Source of the DNA: Piscinibacter caeni
Lineage (GTDB): Bacteria > Pseudomonadota > Gammaproteobacteria > Burkholderiales > Burkholderiaceae_C
Direction: 5' to 3'
NCBI GenBank assembly: GCA_003265685.1
Contig: KZ836110.1
Location: 1 to 49,924 of the forward strand
DNA: 49,924 bases
The notes beneath the pieces are model-generated. The model was not told where the DNA came from and made no database searches. It worked only from the letters and a program-made list of their open reading frames with translations. The number at the start of each line of letters is the position of its first letter. The first letter of the stretch is position 1. Below are positions 1-11,226 of this stretch, one piece after another. Made by a program: the position numbers and the translations under genes.

Positions 1-103
1 GGCGCCGGTGCCTGCGCCGGCACCTGCAGCGGCGCCCGTCGCCGCGCCGCCGGCGCCGGTCGCAGCCGTCGGCGCGCCGGACGCCGACTGGGAAACGTTC
101 TGA
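1..103 (+). CDS. C-terminal tail of a methyl-accepting chemotaxis protein (partial)
   Basis: Only the last 33 codons are inside the window; the reading frame starts at base 2 and ends with TGA at 101-103. The visible residues are an Ala/Pro-rich linker ending in the pentapeptide DWETF. A flexible linker followed by NWETF or a close variant at the extreme C-terminus is the known docking site for the adaptation enzymes CheR and CheB on high-abundance chemoreceptors, and Ala/Pro-rich linkers of this kind are usual in Burkholderiales receptors. The signalling and ligand-binding domains lie upstream of the window, so the ligand cannot be inferred. The stop codon abuts the convergent permease gene, whose stop begins at base 104, leaving no room for a separate terminator. 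Confidence 0.75.
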   Translation, partial: APVPAPAPAAAPVAAPPAPVAAVGAPDADWETF

Positions 104-2653
104 CTACTCGGCGGCGCGCCGCAGCGTCTCCACCACCGGACGGCGCAGCACCTCGCGCAGCCCCCACCAGCCGGCGCCCAGCGCGAGCAGCGCACCGGCC
201 AGCGTGCCGGCCAGCGGCACCCAGGGCGACGGGTTCCAGCTGAACTCGAACACCCAGCGCGCCAGCGACCAGCCCACCGCCACCGCGGCCATCGAGGCCA
301 GCAGGCCGGCCAGCGCGCCCACGCCGAGCAGCTCGGCGCGCTGCACCTGCGCCAGCAGCCGCGCCCCCGCGCCGAGCGCGCGCATCACCGCGAACTCGCG
401 CGAGCGCGCCTCGCGCGTGGCCGTCACCGCCGCGAACAGCACCACCAGGCCGGCCGCGAGCGTGAAGCCGAACAGGAACTCGACCGCCCGGATCACCTGG
501 TCCAGCACGCGCTGCACCTGGGCGATCTGGGCCGTGACGTCGATCGCGGTGATGTTCGGGAAGTCGCGCGACAGCGCGTTGTCGAAGCCAGCACCGCCGG
601 GCGCACGGAACGCGGCGATGTAGGTCGACGGCAGGCCGTCCAGCGCGGCGGTCGGGAACAGCACGAAGAAGTTGACCCGCATCGAGGTCCAGTCCACCTT
701 GCGCAGGCTGCTGATGCGGCCTTCCACCATCGTGCCGGCGATGTCGAAGCGCAGCCGGTCGCCGAGCTTGACGCCCAGCGTCTTGGCCAGGCCCTCCTCG
801 ATGCTCAGCGCGTCGGGCTCATTGGCCGCCCAGCGGCCGCCGACCAGCTCGTTGTGCGCCGGCAGCCGGTCGGCGTGGCTCAGGTTGAACTCGCGGTCGA
901 CCAGGCGCTGCGCCCGCTCCTCGCCCATGTCCTCGGGCCGCACCGAACGGCCGTTGATCGCCACCAGGCGGCCGCGGATCATCGGGTACCAGTCGTAGCG
1001 GCCCACGCCGGCCTCGGCCAGGCGGGCCTGGAAGGCCTCGGCCTGCTCGGGCTGCACGTTGATCACGAAGCGGTTCGGCGCGTCCGGCGGCGTGGCGGCG
1101 CGCCAGCTGGCAATCAGGTCGGTGCGCAGCAGCACCAGCAGCACCAGCGCCAGCAGGCCGACCGACAGCGCCGAGACCTGCAGCACCGCGAAGGCCGGGC
1201 GCGCGGCGATCTGGCGCGTGGCGAGCACGAGCCAGCGCGGCGCGCGCGAATCCGGCACCAGGCGCCGCAGCAACCGCACCGCCACGTACGACAGCAGCGC
1301 GAACAGCGCCACCGCGGCGGCAAAGCCGCCCACCGCGATCAGGCCGAGCTTCGGGTCGCTGGCCACCGCCAGCAGCAGCGCGACGAAGCCGGCCGCGCCG
1401 GCCGCCAGCACCGTCAGCGAGGCCGGCTTGAGTGCGCCCAGGTCGCGCCGCATCACGCGCAGCGGCGGCACGCGGGCCAGCTGCAGCACCGGGGGCAGGC
1501 CGAAGGCGGCCAGCAGCGTCAGCCCGACCCCGAGGCCGAACAGCGCCGGCCACACCCCGGCCGGCGGCAGGCGGCCGCCCTCCACCAGCCCGGCCAGCAG
1601 CCAGACGAACACATGGTGCACCGCGAAGCCGAGCGCCACGCCGGCCACGCTGGCCACCAGCCCCACGCCGCCGAACTGCAGCGCGTACTGCCAGGCGATG
1701 CGCCGCTGCGGCTGGCCGAGCACGCGCTGCATCGCGCAGTCGTCGAGGTGGCGCTCGGCGAAGTCGCGCGCCGCGATGCCCACCGCCACCGCCGCCAGCA
1801 GCGCGGCCAGCAGCGCCACCAGGTTGAGGAACTTGCCGGCCCGGTCGAGCGTCTGGCGCATCTCCGGCCGGCCGCCGGCGAGCGACTCGATGCGCAGGCC
1901 GCGCAGGTCCTGCTGCTTGATCTGCGCCTCGGCCCAGGCGACGAAGCGCTGCACCGCGGCATCGTCGCCCGCACGCGAGGCCACGGCCAGGCGCCAGGTG
2001 ACGCGGCTGGCCGGCTGGATCAGGCCCGAGGCCGGCAGGTCGGCCGCGTTGAACAGCACGCGCGGCGCAAAGGCCATGAAGCCGGCACCGCGGTCGGGCT
2101 CGATCAGCAGGGTGTGGGTCAGCTGCAGTGCGGCGTCGCCGAGCAGCAGCGTGTCGCCGAGCTTCAGGTTCAGCGCGCCCAGCAGGGCCGGGTCGACCCA
2201 GGCGGTGCCGCGTGCCGGCGCCTGCGCCAGCTCGGCCTCGCGCCCCGCCGCGTCGGCGATGCGCAGGCGGCCGCGCAGCGGGTAGGCCTCGCTCACCGCC
2301 TTGGCGGTGACCAGGCGGGTCGCGCCGCCGCGTTCGTCCGGCGCCCGGCCCATGCTCGGGAAGGTGGCGCTGTCGGCGGTCACCAGGCCGAACTCGGCAG
2401 CCCGGGCGGCAAACGCCGGCGGCGCCGGCTTGTCGCTCGCCACCACCGCGTCGCCGCCGAGCAGCTGGCGCGCATCGCGCTGCAGGCCGTTGTCGATGCG
2501 GTCGGCGAAGAAGCCCACCGCCGTCAGCGCCGCCACCGCCAGCATCACGGCGACGATCAGCAGGCGCAGCTCGCCGGCGCGCAGGTCGCGCAGGCTCTGG
2601 TTCCAGGCCAGGCGCAGCAGGGACGGCGGGCGGTGGTCGGTGAAGGTCGGCAT
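104..2653 (-). CDS. FtsX-like ABC transporter permease (YbbP type)
   Basis: 849 residues. A single N-terminal membrane helix after a basic stretch (about residues 20-45) is followed by a large periplasmic domain, a central bundle of helices (about 270-500), a second soluble domain, and a C-terminal FtsX-type group of three or four helices ending in a basic tail. This duplicated layout is that of YbbP-like permeases, which work with a LolD/YbbA-type ATPase and are linked to envelope or lipoprotein handling rather than import. I chose the ATG at 2653 because family members begin just before the LRLAWNQSLRDLRAGELR stretch; the frame stays open to 2749 but that extension looks non-coding. No ATPase lies upstream, where the BLUF gene is divergent. 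The family call is firm; the substrate is unknown. Confidence 0.85.
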   Translation of the reverse strand: MPTFTDHRPPSLLRLAWNQSLRDLRAGELRLLIVAVMLAVAALTAVGFFADRIDNGLQRDARQLLGGDAVVASDKPAPPAFAARAAEFGLVTADSATFPSMGRAPDERGGATRLVTAKAVSEAYPLRGRLRIADAAGREAELAQAPARGTAWVDPALLGALNLKLGDTLLLGDAALQLTHTLLIEPDRGAGFMAFAPRVLFNAADLPASGLIQPASRVTWRLAVASRAGDDAAVQRFVAWAEAQIKQQDLRGLRIESLAGGRPEMRQTLDRAGKFLNLVALLAALLAAVAVGIAARDFAERHLDDCAMQRVLGQPQRRIAWQYALQFGGVGLVASVAGVALGFAVHHVFVWLLAGLVEGGRLPPAGVWPALFGLGVGLTLLAAFGLPPVLQLARVPPLRVMRRDLGALKPASLTVLAAGAAGFVALLLAVASDPKLGLIAVGGFAAAVALFALLSYVAVRLLRRLVPDSRAPRWLVLATRQIAARPAFAVLQVSALSVGLLALVLLVLLRTDLIASWRAATPPDAPNRFVINVQPEQAEAFQARLAEAGVGRYDWYPMIRGRLVAINGRSVRPEDMGEERAQRLVDREFNLSHADRLPAHNELVGGRWAANEPDALSIEEGLAKTLGVKLGDRLRFDIAGTMVEGRISSLRKVDWTSMRVNFFVLFPTAALDGLPSTYIAAFRAPGGAGFDNALSRDFPNITAIDVTAQIAQVQRVLDQVIRAVEFLFGFTLAAGLVVLFAAVTATREARSREFAVMRALGAGARLLAQVQRAELLGVGALAGLLASMAAVAVGWSLARWVFEFSWNPSPWVPLAGTLAGALLALGAGWWGLREVLRRPVVETLRRAAE

Positions 2654-2820
2654 GGGGGTGCAGGCGGCTGGAGCGCCGCACTGTGCCACGTCCGCCCTAC
2701 CCGAGCCGGCGGCCGGGTCGGCCGACGCTGCGGCGCGGCGGCCGCACACCTGTGTGCTCGTTCACGCGGGGACGGCATCGGCCACGCCGCGCCGCAGCGT
2801 GTGCCCGTACAGTCCCGGCC

Positions 2821-3255
2821 ATGTCCGCCGTCTTTCGCCTCTTCTACCTCAGCAAGGCGACCCGCCCGTTCGAGGCGGCGGAGATCGACGAACTGCTGCT
2901 GCAGTCGCGCCGGAACAACCGCGCGGCCGGCCTGACCGGGGCGCTGCTGCACTACGGCGGGCACTTCCTGCAGGTGCTCGAAGGTGACGCCGACGCGGTG
3001 ACGGGCTGCTTCGAGCGCATCCGGCGCGACGAGCGCCATGCCGAGGTGCTGCCGCTGATCGACGGCGCTGCCGCACAGCGCGACTTCGGCGACTGGGCGA
3101 TGCACTACGTCACGCCGAGCGGGCCGGGCGACCGCGCCGTGGTGGCCTTCCTCGAGCAGCTGCGCCGGCAGGCCACGCCGGAAGCGGTGCGGCAGGCGCT
3201 CGCGCTGATGCAGCGCCTGGCCCGGCGGGCGGACGCCGACGCGCAAGCCGGCTGA
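2821..3255 (+). CDS. BLUF-domain blue-light sensor protein
   Basis: 144 residues, essentially a single BLUF (FAD-binding blue-light) domain with a short helical C-terminal extension. The light-sensing residues of the family can be placed: Tyr9 (FYLSK), Asn33 (RNNRAAGLTG), Gln51 (FLQVLEG) and Trp92/Met94 (GDWAMHY). The RRDERH stretch near residues 68-73 also matches. In this family, flavin excitation rearranges the Gln/Tyr hydrogen-bond network, and the signal passes to a partner protein or fused domain. No output domain is fused here, so it is a short stand-alone BLUF protein that presumably acts through protein-protein contact. It is divergent from the permease with a 167-base gap and lies 57 bases upstream of the dioxygenase gene on the same strand. 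The partner is not identifiable from sequence. Confidence 0.9.
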   Translation: MSAVFRLFYLSKATRPFEAAEIDELLLQSRRNNRAAGLTGALLHYGGHFLQVLEGDADAVTGCFERIRRDERHAEVLPLIDGAAAQRDFGDWAMHYVTPSGPGDRAVVAFLEQLRRQATPEAVRQALALMQRLARRADADAQAG

Positions 3256-3312
3256 ACGCCGCGTGCAAGCCGGCTGAGCCGCGCGGCGCCGCGGCGGTGC
3301 TCCAATGGGCCG

Positions 3313-4164
3313 ATGGACTTCCTGCCTTCGCTCTTCCTCTCGCACGGCTCGCCGATGACGGCCCTCGAACCGGGCGCCGCCGGCGCCTTCTTCACCGGCC
3401 TCGGCCCGGCCATCGACGCCACCTTCGGCCGGCCCAAGGCGATCCTCGCCATCTCGGCGCACACGTTGATGCGCGCCCCGGTGCTGCTGGCCGCGCCGCG
3501 CCACGAGGCGGTGTACGACTTCGGCGGCTTCGACCCGCAGCTCTACACGCTGCGCTACGACGCCGCCGGCGCGCCCGCGCTGGCCGGCCGCGTGGCCGAG
3601 CTGCTCGGCGCCGCCGGGCTGCCGGTGCACCAGCTGCCCGAGGGCGGGCTGGACCACGGCATCTGGACGCCGCTGCGCTACGTCTACCCCGCGGCCGACG
3701 TGCCGGTGCTGCCGCTCGCCTGGGTGCCGGGCTGGAGCCCGGCGCAGCAGTTCGCGCTCGGCGCCGCGCTCGCACCGCTGCGCGCGCAGGGCGTGCTCGT
3801 GCTCGCCACGGGCAGCATCACGCACAACCTGCGCCGCGTGTTCGTCGACGGTCTGCGCGGCCCGGTGGACAAGCCCGAGATCCCGGAGAGCGCGGCCTTC
3901 CGCGGGTGGTTCGCGCAGCGCAGCGCGGCGCGCGACTGGGACGCGCTGCTCGACTACCGGGCACGCGCCCCGCATGCGGTCGACATGCACCCGACCGACG
4001 AGCACCTGCTGCCCTGGTACGTGGCCGCCGGCGCCGGCGGCCGCGACGCGGTGCCGCAGCGCCTGCACGCGAGCCTCACCTACGGCTGCCTGGGCATGGA
4101 TGCCTATGCGTTCGGCGCCTCGGCACCGTTGCTGGCCCAGCGCCTGACCGCTGCCGCCAGCTGA
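3313..4164 (+). CDS. ygiD: DODA/YgiD-type extradiol ring-cleavage dioxygenase
   Basis: 283 residues, LigB superfamily, closest in pattern to the 4,5-DOPA dioxygenase extradiol family (YgiD/DODA). The metal site can be followed: His11 in LSHGSP, His50 in ISAHT, His115 in LDHGIWTPL and His171 in TGSITHN, plus a late HPTDEH segment. Members are small cytoplasmic single-subunit enzymes that cleave catechol rings using Fe(II), although YgiD itself binds zinc and its natural substrate is debated. The ATG at 3313 gives the normal family N-terminus. The last 61 bases overlap the convergent sensor kinase gene (4104-4164). Enzyme family is clear; the physiological substrate is not. Confidence 0.87.
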   Translation: MDFLPSLFLSHGSPMTALEPGAAGAFFTGLGPAIDATFGRPKAILAISAHTLMRAPVLLAAPRHEAVYDFGGFDPQLYTLRYDAAGAPALAGRVAELLGAAGLPVHQLPEGGLDHGIWTPLRYVYPAADVPVLPLAWVPGWSPAQQFALGAALAPLRAQGVLVLATGSITHNLRRVFVDGLRGPVDKPEIPESAAFRGWFAQRSAARDWDALLDYRARAPHAVDMHPTDEHLLPWYVAAGAGGRDAVPQRLHASLTYGCLGMDAYAFGASAPLLAQRLTAAAS

Positions 4165-5960
4165 GCCTTGGCCACCGGCTTGGTCAGGTAGTCGTCCATG
4201 CCGGCGGCCAGGCAGCGCTCGCGGTCGCCGGCCAGCGCATCGGCGGTCAAGGCGACGATCGGCACACGGCGGCCGCTGGCCGCCTCCTGCGCGCGGATGC
4301 GCCGCGTGGCCTCGAAGCCATCCACGCGCGGCATGTGGCAGTCCATGAACACCAGGTCGTAGCCGCCGCGCTCGAGCGCGCGGCAGGCCTCCTCGCCGTC
4401 GCCTGCCAGCACCACCTCGCAGCCCAGGCCGCGCAGCATCTCCTCGACCACCATGCGGTTGACCAGGTCGTCCTCGGCCAGCAGCAGGCGCGCCTGCAGC
4501 GCACCGATCTCGGCCCAGGTCGAGGGCGTGGGCAGCGGCTCGCCGGCGGCTCGCGCCAGGCGCAGCTCGACCCAGAAGCGCGAACCCTCGCCGAGGCGGC
4601 TCTCGACCCCCACCGAGCCGCCCATCAGCTCGGCGATCTCCTTGACGATCGCCAGGCCCAGACCGCTGCCGCCATGGCGCCGCGTGGTCGAGGCGTCGGC
4701 CTGCGTGAAGGCGTCGAACACCGTGGCGATCTTGTCGGGCGGGATGCCGATGCCGGTGTCCTGCACGGCGATGCGCACGCGCAGCGCCTCGCCCGCGGCC
4801 TCGAGCAGCGCCAGCTCGAGCGCGACGCTGCCGCGCTCGGTGAACTTGATCGCGTTGTGCAGCAGGTTGACGAGCATCTGGCGCAGGCGCAGCGGGTCGG
4901 CCTCGACGTGGCGCGGCAGCGTCGCGTCGACCGTGCAGCGCAGCTCGATCGGCTTGTCGCGCCCGATCGCCTGCATCAGGTCGACCGCCTCGGCCACCAG
5001 CGTGCGCAGCTCGACGGCGGACGAGTGCAGCGTCAGCTTGCCGGCCTCGATGCGCGACAGGTCGAGCACGTCGTCGATCAGCGCCAGCAACGCGTTGCCC
5101 GAGTGCTGCGCGGTGCGCGCGTACTGGCGCTGCTGCGGGCTGAGCGGCGTCTCCAGCAGCAGCGCGGTGGTGCCGAGGATGCCGTTCATCGGCGTGCGGA
5201 TCTCGTGGCTGATCATGGCCAGGAACTGCGACTTCGCCAGGCTGGCCGCCTCGGCGGCGCTGCGGGCCTGCTCGAGCTCGCGCGCCTGCGCCTCGAGCGC
5301 CTGGGTCTTCTGCTCGAGCCGCGTGACCAGCCCGCGCGCCGCGCTCACCGCGCGCCGCGTGCGCGCGCGCAGCCGCTCGCTGACGACGCCGGTGAACGCG
5401 AGGTAGGTGCCCAGCAGGTACATGGTGGCGGCGATCGGGCCGCGCTCGGACCAGTCCAGCCTGCCTTCGAACGCGCCGAGCCAGGCGCAGTAGCCCAGGT
5501 AGGCGGCGATCACCACATGGTTGAACCAGAGCGCGCGGCGCAGCCCGATGTTGGCCTGGTCGGCCACGCGCACCAGCAGGAAATAGGCGAAGAACAGCCC
5601 GCCGCGCTCGAAGTGGTGCAGGTTGACCAGCCAGACCAGCAGGTCGAGGTGGAACAGCAGCAGGCTGGTGTCGACGCGCCGCACGTGCCGGTGCGCCCAG
5701 GCCGACCAGGCCCACGCGAGCGCGGCGTAGCCGAGGTTCAGCGCGATCAGTACCTGCAGCGGGGGATGCGCCGGCACATCGTGCAGCCGATGGTCCTGCA
5801 CGATGGCCATCAGGCTCAGGATCACGAAGCCGCCGGTGCGGATCAGCGGGATCTCGCGCGTGTGCACGCGGCGCGCGGCGGCGGCCTTGCGGCGCGCCAG
5901 CTGCTCGGCGTCCAGCGTGAATTCGGCGTCGATGTCGGGCGGCGGTTCTGCGGCTGCCAC
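4104..5960 (-). CDS. Membrane-bound hybrid sensor histidine kinase/response regulator
   Basis: 618 residues with a GTG start at 5960, supported by an AGGGAGG Shine-Dalgarno sequence about five bases upstream. Six predicted membrane helices (about 43-58, 68-89, 97-115, 120-134, 143-163, 173-194) have short loops and no PAS or extracytoplasmic domain. A coiled coil follows (205-240), then HisKA with phospho-acceptor His252 ([10 protein letters not shown]), HATPase_c with N-box Asn369, G1 DTGIGI (401-406) and G2 GSGLGL (431-436), then a receiver domain with acidic pair ED (496-497), phospho-acceptor Asp540 and Lys594. There is no HPt domain, so a separate phosphotransfer partner is expected. The layout resembles RpfC-type kinases. 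It lies 46 bases after the BMP-family gene on the same strand and overlaps the dioxygenase gene by 61 bases tail to tail. The signal is unknown. Confidence 0.9.
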   Translation of the reverse strand: MAAAEPPPDIDAEFTLDAEQLARRKAAAARRVHTREIPLIRTGGFVILSLMAIVQDHRLHDVPAHPPLQVLIALNLGYAALAWAWSAWAHRHVRRVDTSLLLFHLDLLVWLVNLHHFERGGLFFAYFLLVRVADQANIGLRRALWFNHVVIAAYLGYCAWLGAFEGRLDWSERGPIAATMYLLGTYLAFTGVVSERLRARTRRAVSAARGLVTRLEQKTQALEAQARELEQARSAAEAASLAKSQFLAMISHEIRTPMNGILGTTALLLETPLSPQQRQYARTAQHSGNALLALIDDVLDLSRIEAGKLTLHSSAVELRTLVAEAVDLMQAIGRDKPIELRCTVDATLPRHVEADPLRLRQMLVNLLHNAIKFTERGSVALELALLEAAGEALRVRIAVQDTGIGIPPDKIATVFDAFTQADASTTRRHGGSGLGLAIVKEIAELMGGSVGVESRLGEGSRFWVELRLARAAGEPLPTPSTWAEIGALQARLLLAEDDLVNRMVVEEMLRGLGCEVVLAGDGEEACRALERGGYDLVFMDCHMPRVDGFEATRRIRAQEAASGRRVPIVALTADALAGDRERCLAAGMDDYLTKPVAKAQLAAAVRRWASNGAEAPNA

Positions 5961-6006
5961 GTGCCCTCCCTGCGGCAGCCATTCTCCGCTGCCGCGCGCC
6001 GGCGCG

Positions 6007-7089
6007 CTACGGCAGCCGGCCGACCACGCCCTGCACCAGCCAGTCCATCGTCGCGATGGCGGCGTCGTCCAGGCGGCCTTCGGCCAGCCGCACGCGGCCC
6101 TGCTGGTCGCGCAGCGGCGCGTCGAAGGGCGCGCGCCGGCCGGCCAGCAGCGCCGCGCGGCGCTCCTCCAGCCCGGCGCGCACGGCCGCGGGCAGTGCCG
6201 GGTCGAGCGCCTCGAGCTGCACCGTGCCGTCCTTCATGCCGCCCCAGTACGGACGGTTCGACCAGCGCCCCGCCAGCACGCTGCGCGTCACCTCGGTGTA
6301 GCGGCCCTCCCAGTGGTGCGTCAGCGCGGCGAGCTGGGCCTCGGGCGCGTAGCGGCGCATGTCGCTCTGGTAGGCGATCACGCGCACGCCCTTGTCCTTG
6401 AAGGCGGCCTGGGCGGCCTGCGGTACCGCGGGCGAGCCGCTGTGGTTGGTCAGCACGTCGGCGCCCTGGTCGATCAGCGCCTGCGCGGCCTCGCGCTCGC
6501 GCGTGGGGTCGAACCAGGTGTTGAGCCACAGCACGCGCAGCTCGGCCTTCGGGTTGGCCTCGCGCAGGCCGAGCGCGAAGGCGTTGATGCCCTGCACCAC
6601 CTCGGGCACCGGAAAGCCGGCCACGTAGCCGGCGATGCCCGATCGGCTGGTGCGGCCGGCCAGCCAGCCGGCCAGCCAGCGCGCCTCGTAATAACGCGCG
6701 TTGTAGGTGGCGAGGTTGGGGGCGCTCTTGTAGCCGCCGGCGTGCTCGAACTTCACCTGCGGGAACTCGGCTGCCACGCGCAGCGCCGGCTCGAGGTAGC
6801 CGAAGCTGGTGGCGAAGATCAGGCCGCAGCCCTGGCGCGCCAGGTCGCGCATCACCCGTTCCGAATCGGCCCCCTCGGCGACCGCCTCGACGACGGTGGT
6901 CTGCACCTGTGCGCCGAGCGCGCGCTCCATCGCGCGACGGCCCAGGTCGTGCTGGTAGGTCCACCCGGCCTCGCCGACCGGGCTCACGTAGACGAAGCCG
7001 ACCTTCAGCGGGGCATCGGCGGCGGGGGTGGGGGGGCTCGCTGCAACGGCCAGCGCAAGCGCGCCGGCGCGCATGAGGTTTTTGAGCAT
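6007..7089 (-). CDS. BMP-family periplasmic purine/nucleoside-binding protein (stand-alone)
   Basis: 360 residues, PnrA/BMP family of ABC-type binding proteins, which usually bind purine nucleosides or bases. The start at 7089 is preceded by GAGGA with five-base spacing; an in-frame ATG at 7104 is the alternative. A Sec signal peptide (about residues 1-24) lacks a lipobox cysteine, so the protein should be soluble in the periplasm, unlike its paralogue at 11226-12401. Shared family signatures include [20 protein letters not shown] near the mature N-terminus and the [10 protein letters not shown] and FEHAGGYKS blocks. No ABC permease or ATPase adjoins it; it sits between a LysR gene upstream (76 bases, with a hairpin) and the hybrid kinase downstream (46 bases). 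It may serve the purine importer at 11226-15999 or present ligand to the kinase; both are inferences. Confidence 0.87.
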   Translation of the reverse strand: MLKNLMRAGALALAVAASPPTPAADAPLKVGFVYVSPVGEAGWTYQHDLGRRAMERALGAQVQTTVVEAVAEGADSERVMRDLARQGCGLIFATSFGYLEPALRVAAEFPQVKFEHAGGYKSAPNLATYNARYYEARWLAGWLAGRTSRSGIAGYVAGFPVPEVVQGINAFALGLREANPKAELRVLWLNTWFDPTREREAAQALIDQGADVLTNHSGSPAVPQAAQAAFKDKGVRVIAYQSDMRRYAPEAQLAALTHHWEGRYTEVTRSVLAGRWSNRPYWGGMKDGTVQLEALDPALPAAVRAGLEERRAALLAGRRAPFDAPLRDQQGRVRLAEGRLDDAAIATMDWLVQGVVGRLP

Positions 7090-7126
7090 GGTTGTCCTCG
7101 ACATGGCTCCGGGGTTGGAAACGACG

Positions 7127-7150
7127 AAGCGGCCGGGAGCACGGCCGCTT
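7127..7150 (-). terminator. Perfect 9-bp hairpin after the LysR gene
   Basis: Bases 7127-7135 and 7142-7150 are exact inverted complements with a six-base loop. On the minus strand the stem starts 15 bases beyond the LysR stop codon and is followed by a short T-containing stretch (CGTCGTTTCC) rather than a true T-run. It is a plausible but imperfect intrinsic terminator separating lysR from the BMP-family gene. Confidence 0.45.
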
Positions 7151-7165
7151 AGGTACTTCATTCTC

Positions 7166-8089
7166 TCAGACGTGCTCCCCCGCGCGCTCGGCCATCCAGG
7201 CGGCGTAGAAGTCGACGAAGGCGCGCACCTTGGGCGGCGTGTGCCGGCCCGGCGCCCACACGGCGTGGATGCCGCCGCCGGGCAGCTGCCACTGCGGCAG
7301 CAGGCGCACCAGCGTGCCGGCGTGCACGCCGGCCTCGGCGTTGAACTGGTCCATCACGCTGATGCCCGCGCCGGCCTCGACCAGCGCACGCAGCGACAGC
7401 GAGGCGTCGCTGCGCAGCCGGCTCGTCATGCGCACGGTGCGGCGCTGGCCGCCAGGGGACACGAAGGTCCAGGTGAGCGGGCTGCGCAGCAGGGTCAGCG
7501 CCACCCAGTCGTGGCCGGCCAGGTCTTCCGGGCGGCGCGGCGCGCCGCGGCGCGCCAGGTAGGCCGGCGCGGCCACGAGGTGCTGCTCGAAGTCGCCCAG
7601 GCGCCGGGCGCGCAGCGTCGAGTCGCGCAGCCAGCCCATGCGGACGGCCAGGTCGATGCCCTCGGCCACCAAGTCGACCACCCGGTCGCTGCTGCGCAGC
7701 TCGATCTGCAGCGCCGGGTGCAGCGCCGCGAACTCGGCCACCGCCCGCGCCAGGGCCAGGCTGGTGTATTCCGCGGTGCTGGCGATGCGCAGGCTGCCGC
7801 TCAGCCCGGCGCCGCGCGGCTGGCCCAGCGTGGCCAGCGCCGCCTCGAGCTGGCGCAGGGGCGCCAGGCCCTCGCGCAGCAGCGCCTCGCCAGCCTCGGT
7901 GAGCGTGGTGCGGCGCGTGGTGCGCACGAACAGCCCGGTGCCGAGCCGGGCCTCGAGCCGGGCGACGTCCTGGCTGACACGCGCCTTGGTCGTGCCCAGG
8001 CGCTCGGCCGCCGCGGTGAAGCCGCCGGCCTCGGCCACCGCCGCCACGCTGCGCAGCGCGTTCAGGTCGACGGCGTGGCGGAAGGTCAT
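7166..8089 (-). CDS. LysR-family transcriptional regulator
   Basis: 307 residues. The N-terminal winged helix-turn-helix (about 8-65) contains GGFTAAAERLGTTKARVSQD, followed by a type-2 periplasmic-binding effector domain (about 92-295). The pattern, including the RTTRRTTLTEAG segment, is that of the large LysR group often divergent from small oxidoreductases. I used the ATG at 8089; the frame is open upstream but runs into the divergent gene. It is divergent from the NAD(P)-binding reductase gene at 8202, with a 112-base shared region carrying a T-N11-A box, so regulation of that gene and of itself is the natural inference. The inducer is unknown. Confidence 0.9.
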   Translation of the reverse strand: MTFRHAVDLNALRSVAAVAEAGGFTAAAERLGTTKARVSQDVARLEARLGTGLFVRTTRRTTLTEAGEALLREGLAPLRQLEAALATLGQPRGAGLSGSLRIASTAEYTSLALARAVAEFAALHPALQIELRSSDRVVDLVAEGIDLAVRMGWLRDSTLRARRLGDFEQHLVAAPAYLARRGAPRRPEDLAGHDWVALTLLRSPLTWTFVSPGGQRRTVRMTSRLRSDASLSLRALVEAGAGISVMDQFNAEAGVHAGTLVRLLPQWQLPGGGIHAVWAPGRHTPPKVRAFVDFYAAWMAERAGEHV

Positions 8090-8135
8090 CGCTGCATTGT
8101 CATGTAATTGACGACAGTGCGTTTTGATTGTGCCG

Positions 8136-8150
8136 ATTGATTGAACCAAT
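8136..8150. promoter_or_regulatory. Candidate LysR-type T-N11-A operator
   Basis: The 15-base element has ATTG and CAAT arms with the T-N11-A spacing typical of LysR recognition boxes. It lies between the divergent LysR (start 8089) and reductase (start 8202) genes, 52 bases before the latter. A second weaker dyad, TGTC...GACA, occurs at 8098-8116 next to the LysR start and could be the autoregulatory half. Assigned by pattern and position only. Confidence 0.4.
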
Positions 8151-8201
8151 GAAGACCGCGAAGATGACACCCGTCCCGCATCCCTCCAACAAGGATTCCC
8201 C

Positions 8202-8840
8202 ATGAACATCGCCCTGATCGGCGCCAGCGGCTTCATCGGCACGGCGCTGCTGACCGAAGCCCTGCAACGCGGCCACCAGGTCACCGCGCTGGTGACCCAT
8301 CCGGAGAAGCTCGCCGCGCGCGAGCGACTGACGGTCGAGCGCGTCGACGTCAACGACGGCGCCGCGCTGGCGGCGCAGCTGCGCGGCAAGGATGCGGCGC
8401 TCAGCGCCTTCAGCGGCCACGCGCAGGCCGACGTGCGCGGCTACTACGTGGCCGGCATGCGCTCGGTGATCGCCGCCGCGAAGCAGGCCGGCCTGCCGCG
8501 CCTGCTGGTGGTAGGCGGTGCCGCGAGCCTGGAGATCGCGCCGGGCAGGATCCTGCTCGACTCGCCCGACTTCCCGGCCCAGTGGCATGGCACCGCCGCC
8601 GGCGCGCGCGACGTGCTGAACCTGCTGCGCGACGAGCCGACACTCGACTGGACCATGCTCAGCCCCTCGGCCCACCTCGAGCCCGGCCCGCGCACCGGCC
8701 AATTCCGCCTCGGCGGCGACCAGTTGCTCGTCGATGCGGACGGCAAGAGCCACATCTCGGTGGCCGACTACGCCGTGGCGATGCTCGACGAGCTGGAGAA
8801 GCCGGCGCATTCGCGGCGCCGCTTCACGGTGGGTTACTGA
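8202..8840 (+). CDS. NAD(P)H-binding SDR-like protein (NmrA/YwnB type)
   Basis: 212 residues with an atypical short-chain-dehydrogenase Rossmann fold. The nucleotide-binding loop GASGFIG is at residues 7-13 and a second family block RLLVVGGAASL lies near 100-110. There is no clear Tyr-x-x-x-Lys catalytic pair, as expected for the NAD(P)-binding 'NmrA-like' group, which includes NAD(P)H sensors, flavin-type reductases and isomerases. The start at 8202 is preceded by AAGGA with an eight-base gap. It is divergent from the LysR gene at 7166-8089, which probably controls it. Exact reaction unknown. Confidence 0.85.
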   Translation: MNIALIGASGFIGTALLTEALQRGHQVTALVTHPEKLAARERLTVERVDVNDGAALAAQLRGKDAALSAFSGHAQADVRGYYVAGMRSVIAAAKQAGLPRLLVVGGAASLEIAPGRILLDSPDFPAQWHGTAAGARDVLNLLRDEPTLDWTMLSPSAHLEPGPRTGQFRLGGDQLLVDADGKSHISVADYAVAMLDELEKPAHSRRRFTVGY

Positions 8841-8858
8841 ACCTCGGCCGGGGAGTAT

Positions 8859-8887
8859 TTGAGAATGATTCTCATTTGATGCAGAAT
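8859..8887 (+). promoter_or_regulatory. Fur-box promoter upstream of the small orphan gene
   Basis: A -35-like TTGAGA (8859-8864), a 17-base spacer and a -10-like CAGAAT (8882-8887) enclose a Fur box at 8861-8879. That box matches 13 of 19 positions of the canonical GATAATGATAATCATTATC and has a perfect GAGAAT-G-ATTCTC dyad at its core. A repressor bound here would block polymerase directly. The inferred transcript would start near 8894, which supports the ATG at 8919 over the in-frame ATG at 8886. Confidence 0.75.
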
Positions 8888-8918
8888 GGATTCCGTCCCG
8901 GATTCACGGAGTCCTTCC

Positions 8919-11225
<2,307 letters not shown>

Positions 11226-11226
<1 letters not shown>

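Noticed and set aside
2557-5982. Very long minus-strand open frame (1141 codons) across the BLUF and dioxygenase genes
   Set aside because: Composition is Arg/Ala/Pro-rich with no family motifs, and it is a frame-shadow of well-supported genes in high-GC DNA.
5994-6007. 14-base perfect palindrome GCGCGCCGGCGCGC at the end of the stand-alone BMP gene
   Set aside because: Made only of G and C in a GC-rich context, with no T-run; more likely chance than an operator or terminator.
8090-8389. N-terminal extension of the LysR protein by 100 residues
   Set aside because: It would overlap the divergent reductase gene and has no homology-like pattern; the HTH starts properly at the ATG at 8089.
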